This document shows, in pieces, positions 48,571-57,900 of a stretch of 64,000 nucleotides of DNA. The notes under the pieces are model-generated. The model did no database searches. It had not been told where the DNA came from and saw only the letters and a list, made by a program, of their open reading frames with translations. The position numbers and the translations under genes are program-made. Source of the stretch: a bacterium (GTDB lineage: Bacteria > Patescibacteriota > Minisyncoccia > 2-02-FULL-40-12 > IGHO2-01-FULL-4-A). How positions within the stretch are numbered: the stretch's first letter is position 1; each line of letters starts with the position of its first letter. The stretch is taken from NCBI GenBank assembly GCA_030698885.1, contig JAUYLN010000037.1, forward strand, positions 30,846 through 94,845, given 5' to 3'.

Positions 48571-49884
48571 CTATTCTCTCGCTCTTCTCATCAGAACATT
48601 CACCTGGCTCTCGGCGGTCTTAAGCGCTTCGCTGATAGTCCTGCGCCCAAAATTAACATCATCTATCATATCGGCAAAGATTCCTTCTATGGCTGCATTA
48701 TCCACCTGATACCAGGAGCGTGCCGATAATGACTGCTCCGCAAAAACTCCTATGTCGGGTTTGTTTTTCTGTTCTTCAACCAAGTCGCGTCTGGCCGGTG
48801 GACGTCCCGTTTCCTGAAGATACGCGGTGATGCCGTTTTTGGAAGTAAGATAGGTTAAAAATTTCCAGGCTTCAAGCACCTGCGGTGAAGATTTTGAAAC
48901 AGTCACGGCCCAATAATTAGCATAATTAACTTTTACCGGACTGCCTACGATTTGGGGCATAGGGGCTACGCCAAAATTAAATCTTGCGGCTTTGTCCCTG
49001 ATTGTCGGAATATGGTGAGAATAATTAAACATCATGGCAGACTCCCCGTTAGTAAACGCGTCAATGGAGTAATGCTGTAAGCCATTCCAGGTGTATATAC
49101 TCTTCTTGGTTGGGTTTGAAAAGTCAGTGTAATATTGCAAAGCGACTTCCCCTATGTTCTGGTTTTGTACGGGCGCGGCAAAAGTTGCTGAAAAGTTGTT
49201 ATCACCCGTCATCTTAACTCCGCTTTGAAGCATTAGAAGCATCAGGATATCCGTTGAGCGGTTGATATTTCGGGCAGTGCCGATGGCGGCGCCGGCTTTT
49301 AATATATTACCCTTGTTATCAAGAGCCGTCAGCCGGCCGACATCAGTATTAAATTCTTCCCAGGTGGCAGGCGGAGAAGATATGCCGGCAGAATTAAAAA
49401 GATCTTTATTATAATAAAGGGCTAACGTATCAACATATAACGGTAACCCCGCTATCAGGCCGTTTGAAATGAGGTCTGAAGCGGTAACATCCACAAACTG
49501 ATCCTGAAAGTTTTTAAGAGTAGGTAACGGCTCTTTTCCTGCCTGGGGCAATGCTGATATCTTATTACCGTGCTTGGGCACCCAAGTATTATGTATCATC
49601 CAGATATCAGGTCCCGTGGTGGCTGCAAATGAGTTAATGAGCTCCTTCTCATAGTCTTCAAAATTTAATTGTCTATAGACTATTCTTACGTTCTTATTTA
49701 TTTTTTGGTATTCAGTTATCGCCACGTCAAATGCCTGGCGACTATCAAAGACACCCCAGAACTGAAGCGTAATTGGCTCCCCATCGCTTTGCAAATTAAC
49801 ATTGCCCAGCACCAAATAAAGCAATAAGCCTATTACGGCTACTACTGCAATCCCGGCAATTATGAATAATTTTGTTTGTGACAA
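48571..49884 (-). CDS. Membrane-anchored extracellular solute-binding protein (family 1)
   Basis: 437 aa. An uncleaved N-terminal helix (FIIAGIAVVAVIGLLLYLVL, no lipobox cysteine) is followed by a periplasmic-binding fold: ITLQFWGVFDSRQAFDVAIT, GPDIWMIHNTWVPKHG, LPLYVDTLALYYNKDLFNSA and GESAMMFNYSHHIPTI. This is the sugar-binding type of ABC transport. No permease or ATPase gene is in the window. It heads the pilin-type array, 71 bases upstream of the M15 fusion gene. Confidence 0.9.
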   Translation of the reverse strand: MSQTKLFIIAGIAVVAVIGLLLYLVLGNVNLQSDGEPITLQFWGVFDSRQAFDVAITEYQKINKNVRIVYRQLNFEDYEKELINSFAATTGPDIWMIHNTWVPKHGNKISALPQAGKEPLPTLKNFQDQFVDVTASDLISNGLIAGLPLYVDTLALYYNKDLFNSAGISSPPATWEEFNTDVGRLTALDNKGNILKAGAAIGTARNINRSTDILMLLMLQSGVKMTGDNNFSATFAAPVQNQNIGEVALQYYTDFSNPTKKSIYTWNGLQHYSIDAFTNGESAMMFNYSHHIPTIRDKAARFNFGVAPMPQIVGSPVKVNYANYWAVTVSKSSPQVLEAWKFLTYLTSKNGITAYLQETGRPPARRDLVEEQKNKPDIGVFAEQSLSARSWYQVDNAAIEGIFADMIDDVNFGRRTISEALKTAESQVNVLMRRARE

Positions 49885-49961
49885 AAAGCTATAAGCTATA
49901 GGCTATAAGCTATAAGCTTTCGGTCTACTGCTTATGGCTTATTCTTACGGCTTGTTATTAA

Positions 49962-50546
49962 CTATGTTTTTTTAAATACAAATCCATAATGAAATACGCC
50001 GGCATCTATAACTGCCTCCAATTCAAAACCGGCTTCTACGGCCAGACTCTTCATGGCCTCCGAATTTAAACGTAGGTCATCAGGAGGACCGAAACCTCCA
50101 GTGCCCTTTTGCCAATCAATCAAAATCATCCTGCCATTATCCTTTAAAACCCTGTGAGCTTCCTTAATGATACTAATTTTTTCTTCCGATTGAAAAAGTA
50201 CATTAACCGCTAGAACCATATCTTGAGAAGAATTATTTATACCCGAACTTCCCGGCACTTCCAGATTTGATTTGACCGTGTCTATATTAGTTATGCCTTC
50301 GGCGCTTGCTTTTGCCCTCAAGGTAGCCAAGGCATCATCCATAATGTCTATTGCTATTATTCTACCCCCTTGTCCTACAATTTTTGCGGCCAGTATCGTA
50401 AAATATCCCGCGCCCGAACCAAAATCGGCCACCCTCATGCCTTCTCTGATGCCAAAACTCATTACTACTTTTTGAGGATCTAAAAAACCGCCGGTACCAA
50501 TCGGCTTGCCTGCCAGAGGGTTAACTTGAGTTAGAATGTTATCCAA
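49962..50546 (-). CDS. Class I SAM-dependent methyltransferase
   Basis: 194 aa. Motif I is VADFGSGAGYFTILAAKIV (about 36-54), the acidic loop IIAIDIMDDAL, and a post-I region DMVLAVNVLFQSEEK; RVLKDNGRMILIDWQKG is the motif III strand. Resembles the UbiE/arsenite-type small-molecule methyltransferases, but the substrate cannot be told. Monocistronic; gyrA terminator lies upstream. Confidence 0.86.
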   Translation of the reverse strand: MDNILTQVNPLAGKPIGTGGFLDPQKVVMSFGIREGMRVADFGSGAGYFTILAAKIVGQGGRIIAIDIMDDALATLRAKASAEGITNIDTVKSNLEVPGSSGINNSSQDMVLAVNVLFQSEEKISIIKEAHRVLKDNGRMILIDWQKGTGGFGPPDDLRLNSEAMKSLAVEAGFELEAVIDAGVFHYGFVFKKT

Positions 50547-50646
50547 AAGATATTCTTCGTAATTTTATTATATTAAGTATATCAGTCATACCACCAACAA
50601 AAAAACATAACTGTGCACAACAAAGTCCGCCTAGTCGGCGGATTTT

Positions 50647-50690
50647 AAAACAAAGGGCACCTTTGCAGATGCAAAGGTGCCCTTTGTTTT
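50647..50690 (-). terminator. Very strong terminator of gyrA
   Basis: AAAACAAAGGGCACCTTTGC, GA(T) loop, complete complement, then TTTGTTTT. A smaller CCGCC/GGCGG hairpin adjoins it at 50627-50641. Confidence 0.85.
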
Positions 50691-50719
50691 GTTCTCAGTG
50701 TTTTACCAAATATTTGACT

Positions 50720-53155
50720 TTATACAATCACGGCTGAAGCAACTTTGTCCGATGCATCCAGCTTCATTATACGAACACCTTGCGTTGCCCTGCCTAAGAC
50801 AGAAATGCTCTTAAGCTCGGTCCTTATGACCTGGCCCTTGGTTGATATGGCTATAATATCGGAGTCTTCTTCTGAAGTAACATTGGCAAAAACTATCTCC
50901 CCTGTTTTTGAAGTAATTTTAGCTGTAGCTATCCCCTTGCCGCCGCGTTTTTGAAGCTTATAAGAAGCCAAGTCCGTTCTTTTGCCATAACCATTGGCCA
51001 TCACTACAAAAAGCTTGAGTGCTTTTACCGCTCCTGCCACAAACGAGCTCGCTCCAACGACTTTAGCCCCCTCGTCAAGTCTGATACCGATAACGCCGGC
51101 GGCTCCGCGTCCCATCGGCCTTACGTCATTTTCTTTAAATCTGATGGCGCTGCCGTCAGAAGTAACAATTACCACCTCGTCTGCGCCGGAAGTGCCGAGC
51201 ACCCACTTGAGCTCATCTCCCTGACTTAACTTTATAGCTATCATCCCGCTTCGCCTGACATTAGCAAATTCTTCACAGTCAACTTTTTTAACAACGCCTT
51301 CCGAAGTTACCATAAACAGGTACAATTTTTTCTCATTTTTAGAAACTGGGACAACGGCGCTTACAGATTCCCCCTGAGATATCTGAAGAAAATTAGCCAA
51401 CGATTTGCCTTTAGATTGTCTGGCTGATTCAGGCACCTCGTATCCCTTGGTTTGAAAAACCTTTCCTGAGTTAGTGAAAAACATCAGATTATCATGAGTA
51501 TTGGCAAGGAAAAAATTCTGGACTACATCTTCCTCTTTGGTAGCAATACCAACAAGCCCCTTGCCGCCGCGTTTTTGAGCTTTGAGTGTGTCCGGGGACA
51601 TGCGTTTAATATATCCACCTCTGGTTATTACAAACAAAGAATCTTCTTCCGGTACAAGCTCCTCATCGCCTATTTCTCTGACGGCATTTTTGATGATTTT
51701 TGTTTTTCTTTCATCACCGAACTTTTCTTTTATTTCTTTGAACTCGTCCTTGATCACACTCAGAATCTTTTTAGGACTGGCCAGCAGGGCCCTCAGCTCG
51801 GCTATAAGTTTTTTCTTTTCTTCGAGCTCGTCTTCTATCTTCTTCCTTTCAAGTCCTGCCAAGGTCTGGAGCCTCATGTCTAAAATAGCATTGGTTTGCC
51901 TCTCTGAAAATTTAAACTTTTGCATCAAATTCCTAAAAGCATCGTCGCGCGAAGCTGACTTCTTAATTACTTTGATAACCTCGTCTATATGGTCCAGGGC
52001 TTTTTTGAGGCCCTCCAGAATATGGGCTCTGTCTTCGGCTTTCCTTAATTCAAATTTGGTTCTCCTAGTTACTACAATCTTTCTATGCTCCAAGAATTTT
52101 TCAAGGAAAAACTTAAGCCCAAATATCTGAGGCTGAATGCCGTCCACTAAACCAAGCATATTCACGTGGAACGACCTCTGCATTTCGGTGTATTTATAAA
52201 GCTGGTTCAGTACTTTCTTTGGGAAAGCATCTTGCTTTAAGTCTATGGCAATTCTTAGGCCGTCTTTATCGGACTCATCCCTGACATCTCTTATGCCGTC
52301 TATTTTTTTATCTTTTACCAGCTCCGCCATTTTAGTAATGAGATCGGCTTTATTCACCTGGTAGGGCACCTCGGTAACTATTATCTGAAATCCCTTTTTA
52401 CTTGACTCCGCAATCTCAGCAGTTGCCTTCATTACAATAGAGCCTTTGCCGGTAGCATATGCTCCATCTATATCCTTTTGATTGTATATAGTTCCTCCAG
52501 TAGGAAAATCAGGACCCTTGATTACTTGGGTCAATTCATCAAATCCGACATCCGGATTATCAATAAGCAGTGCCATTCCGTCTAAAACTTCTCCCAGATT
52601 ATGAGGCGGAATATTAGTCGCCATACCTACGGCTATACCCATTGAACCGTTAATCAAAAGGTTAGGAATCTTAGTCGGCAAAACAGAGGGCTCCTTTGTT
52701 GTCCCGTCAAAGTTATCAACGAAATCAACGGTATCTTTGTCTATATCGGCAAGCATCAGCTCTGATATGGGAGCCAATCTTGATTCAGTATAACGATAAG
52801 CCGCCGGCGGGTCGCCGTCTATGCTACCGAAGTTTCCCTGCCCATCAACCAACGGGTAGCGCAAAGAGAAATCCTGGGCCATGCGAACCATGGAGTCGTA
52901 GGCGGCAGTATCTCCGTGAGGATGATACTGACCCAATACATAACCGACTACCTTGGCCGATTTTTGATATTTAGCTCCGGGCCTTAGACCCATCTCCTGC
53001 ATGGAATATAAAATTCTCCGGTGAACCGGTTTCAAGCCATCCCTTATATCAGGCAAAGCGCGACCTACAATAACGCTCATGGCGTAATCAAGATAAGATT
53101 CGCGCATTTCCTCTACGATTGGCCGAGGTAAAATTTTTGTATCAAGTGTAGCCAA
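50720..53155 (-). CDS. gyrA: DNA gyrase subunit A
   Basis: 811 aa, TTG start. The breakage-reunion domain has [19 protein letters not shown], the quinolone-determining [20 protein letters not shown], and the catalytic tyrosine in AAYRYTES (Tyr122). The C-terminal beta-pinwheel has two GyrA-box-like [10 protein letters not shown] and [10 protein letters not shown] motifs, favouring gyrase over topoisomerase IV. No gyrB in the window. Downstream of a membrane-protein gene and a palindromic repeat. Confidence 0.96.
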   Translation of the reverse strand: MATLDTKILPRPIVEEMRESYLDYAMSVIVGRALPDIRDGLKPVHRRILYSMQEMGLRPGAKYQKSAKVVGYVLGQYHPHGDTAAYDSMVRMAQDFSLRYPLVDGQGNFGSIDGDPPAAYRYTESRLAPISELMLADIDKDTVDFVDNFDGTTKEPSVLPTKIPNLLINGSMGIAVGMATNIPPHNLGEVLDGMALLIDNPDVGFDELTQVIKGPDFPTGGTIYNQKDIDGAYATGKGSIVMKATAEIAESSKKGFQIIVTEVPYQVNKADLITKMAELVKDKKIDGIRDVRDESDKDGLRIAIDLKQDAFPKKVLNQLYKYTEMQRSFHVNMLGLVDGIQPQIFGLKFFLEKFLEHRKIVVTRRTKFELRKAEDRAHILEGLKKALDHIDEVIKVIKKSASRDDAFRNLMQKFKFSERQTNAILDMRLQTLAGLERKKIEDELEEKKKLIAELRALLASPKKILSVIKDEFKEIKEKFGDERKTKIIKNAVREIGDEELVPEEDSLFVITRGGYIKRMSPDTLKAQKRGGKGLVGIATKEEDVVQNFFLANTHDNLMFFTNSGKVFQTKGYEVPESARQSKGKSLANFLQISQGESVSAVVPVSKNEKKLYLFMVTSEGVVKKVDCEEFANVRRSGMIAIKLSQGDELKWVLGTSGADEVVIVTSDGSAIRFKENDVRPMGRGAAGVIGIRLDEGAKVVGASSFVAGAVKALKLFVVMANGYGKRTDLASYKLQKRGGKGIATAKITSKTGEIVFANVTSEEDSDIIAISTKGQVIRTELKSISVLGRATQGVRIMKLDASDKVASAVIV

Positions 53156-53161
53156 AATATA

Positions 53162-53243
53162 ATCTACTAATTACCAATAAAATCACCAATATACTAATAA
53201 AAAAACAAATTAGTATATTCGTATATAATTAGTAATTGGTAGA
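53162..53243. repeat. Palindromic repeat TCTACTAATTAC family, copy E
   Basis: Arms ATCTACTAATTACCAATAAA... and ...TATAATTAGTAATTGGTAGA between the 113-aa gene and gyrA. Confidence 0.85.
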
Positions 53244-53246
53244 CGC

Positions 53247-53588
53247 CTACTCTGTGACCGGTAATTTCTGTGGCTCTACGTCGGGCTGATTATTGCTGAA
53301 CGATTTCCCTAAGTCTTCAACACCAATTAGGCCCAAAACATTATCCTTAAGCCCGGCCAAAGAGTTGCCGATAGCCGCGAACAACGACGGTTGATTTGCT
53401 TTTTCCGCTTCAGCAAGAACTCGTTCCTGGGCAGCTTCTTCCGGATTTATCAATGCGTATATTTTGTCGTTGGTTGAGCTGACCCAGCCGAAAACGACAA
53501 AAGAAAATACAATGACAACCGAAGTCCACATAAACACAGCTCTGACATGTTCGGGCTGGCCATGAATTTCTTTGAGAATACTGGGCAT
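53247..53588 (-). CDS. Single-pass membrane hypothetical protein, 113 aa
   Basis: A basic/polar N-terminus, then one helix (AVFMWTSVVIVFSFVVFGWV), an Ala/Glu-rich helical part (AAQERVLAEAEKAN) and a Pro-rich end. No family recognised. Directly upstream of gyrA, so probably co-transcribed. Likely a small membrane-anchored scaffold. Confidence 0.72.
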   Translation of the reverse strand: MPSILKEIHGQPEHVRAVFMWTSVVIVFSFVVFGWVSSTNDKIYALINPEEAAQERVLAEAEKANQPSLFAAIGNSLAGLKDNVLGLIGVEDLGKSFSNNQPDVEPQKLPVTE

Positions 53589-53682
53589 TTAGTTTATAAA
53601 GTTATAAAATTTATAATGTTTATAAAGTTTGAGATCTGTTCTTTATGAACTTTTTACTTTATTAACTTATTACTTATTTTAG

Positions 53683-54321
53683 CTAAATTTTGAACATAAC
53701 TAATTTAGTTTCATCGACCGGTAATGTTTTAGAATTTATTTTATATCCGCCCTCTACCTGCTCCGGCTTTATTCCTATTTCTTTTAAAAATTGCTCCGGT
53801 CCGGCAACATCTACCTTCAAATCTTTAATCTTATAATGCATCGGGATTACTATCTTCGGATCTATCTGGCTGACTATCTTAACTGCCTGCTTGCCATCAA
53901 TGGTGTATTTTCCTCCCACAGGAATTAATAATATATCTATATCACCGATGATATCCAGTTGCTCCTCGCTTAATTCGGTTTGGCCCAGATCTCCAAGGTG
54001 GCACAGTTTAATATCCTCCGTCCTGATAACATAGATAGTGTTCAGGCCCCTTAGCTTGCCTTCCTCTTCATCATGAAAAGATGATACGCCCTCCATCTGC
54101 ACTCCGCTTTTTTCGTATTCACCGGGACCTCTTATTATTAGCGCGTTCTCCTGGTCCCCGATATTATTATGGTCGGAATGTTCATGAGTCGCCATGATTA
54201 TGTTATCTTTGGCCATTCTGGGCGGCCTCAATCCTATCTCTTTTGAGAACGGATCAACCAAAATGCTCACTCCCTTACTCTCAAAACGGAAGCAGCTATG
54301 TCCATACCAGGTTATAGTCAT
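53683..54321 (-). CDS. MBL-fold metal-dependent hydrolase (UlaG-like)
   Basis: 212 aa. ITWYGHSCFRFESKGVSILV, the metal motif THEHSDH (about residues 45-51), CHLGDLGQ and IPVGGKYTIDGKQAVKIVSQ are characteristic of the L-ascorbate-6-phosphate lactonase-like branch of the superfamily. Cytoplasmic; substrate unknown. Divergent from rpsA. Confidence 0.9.
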   Translation of the reverse strand: MTITWYGHSCFRFESKGVSILVDPFSKEIGLRPPRMAKDNIIMATHEHSDHNNIGDQENALIIRGPGEYEKSGVQMEGVSSFHDEEEGKLRGLNTIYVIRTEDIKLCHLGDLGQTELSEEQLDIIGDIDILLIPVGGKYTIDGKQAVKIVSQIDPKIVIPMHYKIKDLKVDVAGPEQFLKEIGIKPEQVEGGYKINSKTLPVDETKLVMFKI

Positions 54322-54474
54322 ATGAAAATTATACCAAATAAAGCGAGAATGTCCAATCTTTTATTGCAGCTTATATCACTTATGATTGACCTGATTCTTT
54401 GATTTTAAAATTTTAAATTTTAAATTTTAAATTGGCTTGCTCATGGCAAGCTTCTATGCTATATTACGAAAACT

Positions 54475-55710
54475 ATGGAATTAAGTACACAAACAGTAGC
54501 CGACGGTGATAACGGGCTGACAATGAAAGACCTGCTTAGCCAGGCTAATTTTGATTTGCCTAAAATTGGAGACACCCTTGATGGCGAAGTTATAAGCGTA
54601 AGCAAAAATGGGGTTTTAGTAGATCTTGGCTCTCTAGGCACAGGTATTGTCTATCCGGGAGAGTTTTACGACAAGCCTAGTATGCAAAAAGACCTCAAGC
54701 CCGGAGAAAAGATATCTTCTATTTTGATGGACATAGAAACGGAAGACGGATTCAGGGAGCTTTCTTTAAGAAGAGCCCAAAAAACAACCGCCTGGCAATC
54801 AATAAAAAAATTAAAAGATGACGAAGAAGTTATAACTACGTCAATAATTAATATAAATAAGGGTGGCGCCATAGTTGAAGTCCATGGCGTTCAGGGATTC
54901 TTGCCCTTATCTCAGCTTAATCCGGAACATTATCCAAAAGTTGAAGGCGGCGACACCACCAAAATAGTACAGTCTTTGCAAAAACTTAAAAATAAAGAGG
55001 TTAAAATAAAAATAATAGACTTCAATGAGGGCGAGAATAAATTAATAGTTTCCGAGAAGGCCGTCGGAGATGACCAGCTTAAAAAAGAGCTTGAGAAGTT
55101 TAAAGTAGGAGACACTGTTGATGGTACGGTAACCGGAGTCACCGACTTTGGAGCTTTTATATCTATAGACAGTGACGAGGTGGCAGTGCCAGAAGTCGAA
55201 AAGGTTTCTGAAGAAAAAGAAGAGACTCCAAGTGAAGCTCTGCCTGTAACAAAGAAGCGCGGCGTTGAAGGCTTAATACATATATCAGAAATAGACTGGA
55301 AACTGGTAGACGACCCCAGAGACTATTTAAAAAAGGGACAGGAGATAAAAGCAAAAATAATCAGCATAGAAGGCACAAAAATATCCCTGTCATTGAAAGC
55401 ATTAAAGCCTGACCCATGGCAAAGCCTTGAAAATAAATATCAGGTTGGCCAGACCCTGGATGCCACCATAACCAAGGTTAATAACTATGGCGCTTTAGCC
55501 GCGCTGGATGAGGAAATAATCGGCTTAATCCCGTTGTCTGAATTTGCCGGCAAAAAACCCCAGGACGTTGTTCAGCCTGGAGATAAGGTGAGCATTGCCA
55601 TTGTTTCAATAGAACCCCAAGACCATAAAATGCTTTTAACCCTAAGTTCACTGCCGGAACAGCCTAAAGCCGAACCGGAAAGAAAAGAAGAAATCCCTGA
55701 AAATAAATAG
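54475..55710 (+). CDS. rpsA: Small ribosomal subunit protein bS1-like, four S1 domains
   Basis: 411 aa. Four OB-fold S1 repeats: IGDTLDGEVISVSKNGVLVD, the second around ITTSIININKGGAIVEVHGV, VGDTVDGTVTGVTDFGAFIS (this one interrupted by an acidic insertion, PEVEKVSEEKEETPSEALPV, before KKRGVEGLIHISEI) and VGQTLDATITKVNNYGALAA. Full-size E. coli S1 has six repeats; four is common in other phyla. Helps load mRNAs lacking strong Shine-Dalgarno sites, of which there are several here. Confidence 0.92.
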   Translation: MELSTQTVADGDNGLTMKDLLSQANFDLPKIGDTLDGEVISVSKNGVLVDLGSLGTGIVYPGEFYDKPSMQKDLKPGEKISSILMDIETEDGFRELSLRRAQKTTAWQSIKKLKDDEEVITTSIININKGGAIVEVHGVQGFLPLSQLNPEHYPKVEGGDTTKIVQSLQKLKNKEVKIKIIDFNEGENKLIVSEKAVGDDQLKKELEKFKVGDTVDGTVTGVTDFGAFISIDSDEVAVPEVEKVSEEKEETPSEALPVTKKRGVEGLIHISEIDWKLVDDPRDYLKKGQEIKAKIISIEGTKISLSLKALKPDPWQSLENKYQVGQTLDATITKVNNYGALAALDEEIIGLIPLSEFAGKKPQDVVQPGDKVSIAIVSIEPQDHKMLLTLSSLPEQPKAEPERKEEIPENK

Positions 55711-55735
55711 CTGAATTATTAAAATATGCTACGCG

Positions 55736-55765
55736 GGGCCAGTCCATCAATAGGCTGGCCCTTTT
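55736..55765 (+). terminator. Terminator of rpsA
   Basis: GGGCCAG, loop, CTGGCCC then TTTT. Confidence 0.8.
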
Positions 55766-55778
55766 GCATAAAAAAAAT

Positions 55779-55815
55779 CCCCGGAGGGCAAACCGTAATG
55801 GTTCGCTCTCCGGGG
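55779..55815 (-). terminator. Terminator of the 622-aa gene
   Basis: CCCCGGAGGGC(A)AACC, short loop, GGTT(C)GC(T)CTCCGGGG; on the minus strand the hairpin is followed by ATTTTTTT. Confidence 0.82.
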
Positions 55816-55841
55816 GGGGGTTATAGGTTGCTCTTAGGCCG

Positions 55842-57710
55842 TCAATTCTCACGACCTTCCGACGGGTCGGGCATCTTCACATCCGACACGTCCTCTTCGC
55901 CGGCCAATTCTGCGGCCAGCTCCTGCTGAGCTTCCAGACTCAGAGGAGCAAAGCTCTCTTTGATGGCCTCAATCCGCTCCTCAATATTGCCGGAGGGACT
56001 TTTGCTGTCATCGCCGATTGACTCGGTCTTGGCCCTTTCGGCCAAGTGCTGTTCCCAAATCAACGCCTCTTCCTCGCTCAGTCGCTTTTCGCAAAAGCCG
56101 GCCCAGCGAAAAAGAAGAATACGCAGAGGGGGATACTCCCCATTAATACTGCCCTTGAAGCCGACCGTCCAGGGTTCTTTGGCAAACGGTTCGAAAATCT
56201 CCGTCCGCCCGCCATTGCCCTCATCGCCGTGCCTGAAGTAATCGCGGATTTGCATCCGCCCGTCCTCCAAGATCTCCAAGAGGAAGAAGGTCTGAAAAAC
56301 CTTCTTCTCGGTGTTCTTGTTGAAGAAGTACCCGTCCGGGAACATGGGGTTGCAGAAGTACAACCCCGGCTTCCGAAGAAGGAAGTTGAGAAAACTGCCC
56401 TCTCTGGCCTTATCCTTAAGCTCGGTCCGCTTTTCGGCGGCGAGCTTTTTGAACTCGGCCTTCTTCTCTTCCTTCTTGGTCCTCTCGGCCTTCATCTCTT
56501 CGCCACGCCGGGCATACTTGATACCCCGCACGACGAATTTGCCGATGTCCAACGAATTGAAGTAGCGGTCTCCTTCGAGGAATTCCCCGAAGTCAACCTT
56601 GCCGTTTTCCTTCTTGCCCCGCCAAAGCTGATCAACGGGAAAGAAAGCACCATTGGCCGAGGCCGAAGAGCCAAAATTCTGAAGACCTCGGCTGCCGCCC
56701 TTGACGGTCAATAAGCCGTCTCGGGATTCAATAGCCAGGTAACCGCTGCGGCTCTTGAGGTTGCCCTCTTCGGAAGGCACATAGAGGAAGATTCGGCCCG
56801 GCTTTCCGGACTCGAGATCCTTTTCAGCAAGGGCATGCTTACTTGCCCATTCCCGAAGCTCCTTCTCGGCGCCCTCCTGCTGTTCGCGGTAGTCTTTGCG
56901 GACAAGCTCGTCCATCCTCTCTAGCTTTTTGATGGCCGAATCAATTTTCTCCTTTGGGATGCCCGACTCCAGAATCTGGCGTTCCATAACATAGGAACGG
57001 CCGAGCACCCTCAGGGAAAACTGGTCGGAACCCTGGGTCTTTGCCTTTTCTTGAAACGCTTCTTGAGGCACTTCGGACAATATACCCATGTTCACAAGGA
57101 GGCCCTGATAATTCCGGCCATCTTCCTTGTATCCTTTCACCAGCCAGATGAGGTCGCTGCGAGATTCAAGCGGAGACGAATCTTTCGCTAGAGAAACAGT
57201 GGCACAAAAGAATGCCGCGGATGCCCTCCAGCTGCCTGACGCAATCATCCTGCTAATCTGCGCAAGGCAGTCATTTGCGAGTTTTTCGGCTTGCTCGAGA
57301 CCGCAGTCCAGCAACTCGCCGTTCTCGCGGTATTCATTCCAAGCACTCACATGCTTCAGCATCCACTCGTCAATCTTGGCGAGAAACTCATCCTTTCGCT
57401 TCCGCGCCTCTTGAAGCTCCTCTGCACTCGGAGCTTCCGGCATGGCAATGTCGGCCAGCTTCGGCATAAACTTGACTGCGATTCTGCCGGAACTCGGGGT
57501 AACGTTAACGCCCTCGGGCGTCGTTTTCTCTTTCTCGGTTGTTCCATTTGATCCGGTGGCCGTCTTTGTTGCCTTGGCCCGGCCTGATGTCCTGACCGTG
57601 GCCTTCTTCTTTGAAGAAGAGGTCTTACCGCTCTTGCGCTCTTTCTGTGTCAGATTGCCGTCAATGACGGCAATCTGGTTTTCGCCTACTACAGGGTTAG
57701 TATTCGTCAT
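55842..57710 (-). CDS. Large orphan protein, 622 aa, GC-rich and strongly promoted
   Basis: No known family. The first 80 residues are a basic, Ser/Thr/Lys-rich low-complexity tail (KTSSSKKKATVRTSGRAKA). Then come a helical region (80-290), a beta-rich part (GRIFLYVPSEEGNLKSRSGY), a Lys/Glu coiled coil (EMKAERTKKEEKKAEFKKLA, about 405-440), and a C-terminal domain with LRKPGLYFCNPMFPDGYFFN. No membrane segment. Third codon positions are far more G/C-rich than in neighbours. AAGGAG 7 bases before the ATG and a consensus promoter suggest an abundant protein; possibly nucleic-acid binding. Confidence 0.75.
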   Translation of the reverse strand: MTNTNPVVGENQIAVIDGNLTQKERKSGKTSSSKKKATVRTSGRAKATKTATGSNGTTEKEKTTPEGVNVTPSSGRIAVKFMPKLADIAMPEAPSAEELQEARKRKDEFLAKIDEWMLKHVSAWNEYRENGELLDCGLEQAEKLANDCLAQISRMIASGSWRASAAFFCATVSLAKDSSPLESRSDLIWLVKGYKEDGRNYQGLLVNMGILSEVPQEAFQEKAKTQGSDQFSLRVLGRSYVMERQILESGIPKEKIDSAIKKLERMDELVRKDYREQQEGAEKELREWASKHALAEKDLESGKPGRIFLYVPSEEGNLKSRSGYLAIESRDGLLTVKGGSRGLQNFGSSASANGAFFPVDQLWRGKKENGKVDFGEFLEGDRYFNSLDIGKFVVRGIKYARRGEEMKAERTKKEEKKAEFKKLAAEKRTELKDKAREGSFLNFLLRKPGLYFCNPMFPDGYFFNKNTEKKVFQTFFLLEILEDGRMQIRDYFRHGDEGNGGRTEIFEPFAKEPWTVGFKGSINGEYPPLRILLFRWAGFCEKRLSEEEALIWEQHLAERAKTESIGDDSKSPSGNIEERIEAIKESFAPLSLEAQQELAAELAGEEDVSDVKMPDPSEGREN

Positions 57711-57783
57711 CTTGTTCTCCTTTTCCTTTTCTCTTTTTTTGGTTTGAAAAAAAATACAAAACTATTTCGCATTGGCACAAGAA

Positions 57784-57806
57784 CTACTTCATTATCACCT
57801 CCACTA
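57784..57806 (-). promoter_or_regulatory. Leader mini-ORF with perfect Shine-Dalgarno
   Basis: GGAGGTGATA precedes ATG AAG TAG (57784-57792): a complete anti-16S match in front of a two-codon reading frame, about 75 bases upstream of the 622-aa start. Confidence 0.6.
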
Positions 57807-57836
57807 AGTTAAGTTTTGTATCTTAATACTGCCTTC

Positions 57837-57865
57837 ATTATAGCAAAATAAAACACCCCTGTCAA
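57837..57865 (-). promoter_or_regulatory. Perfect sigma-70 promoter of the 622-aa gene
   Basis: TTGACA (57860-57865), 17 bases, TATAAT (57837-57842) with an extended TGC in front. The -35 lies inside the palindromic terminator of the upstream operon. Confidence 0.88.
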
Positions 57866-57891
57866 TGGTATCTAGATACCATTGACAGGGG
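57856..57891 (-). terminator. Palindromic terminator of the Nudix/beta-CASP operon
   Basis: 36-base perfect palindrome CCCCTGTCAATGGTATCT and complement, followed by GTGTTTTATTTT on the minus strand. Confidence 0.85.
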
Positions 57892-57900
57892 TTCAAAATG

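Noticed and set aside
56046..56714. A 222-codon plus-strand frame inside the 622-aa gene
   Set aside because: Shadow of a GC-rich gene, where antisense frames stay open by composition; no start signals.
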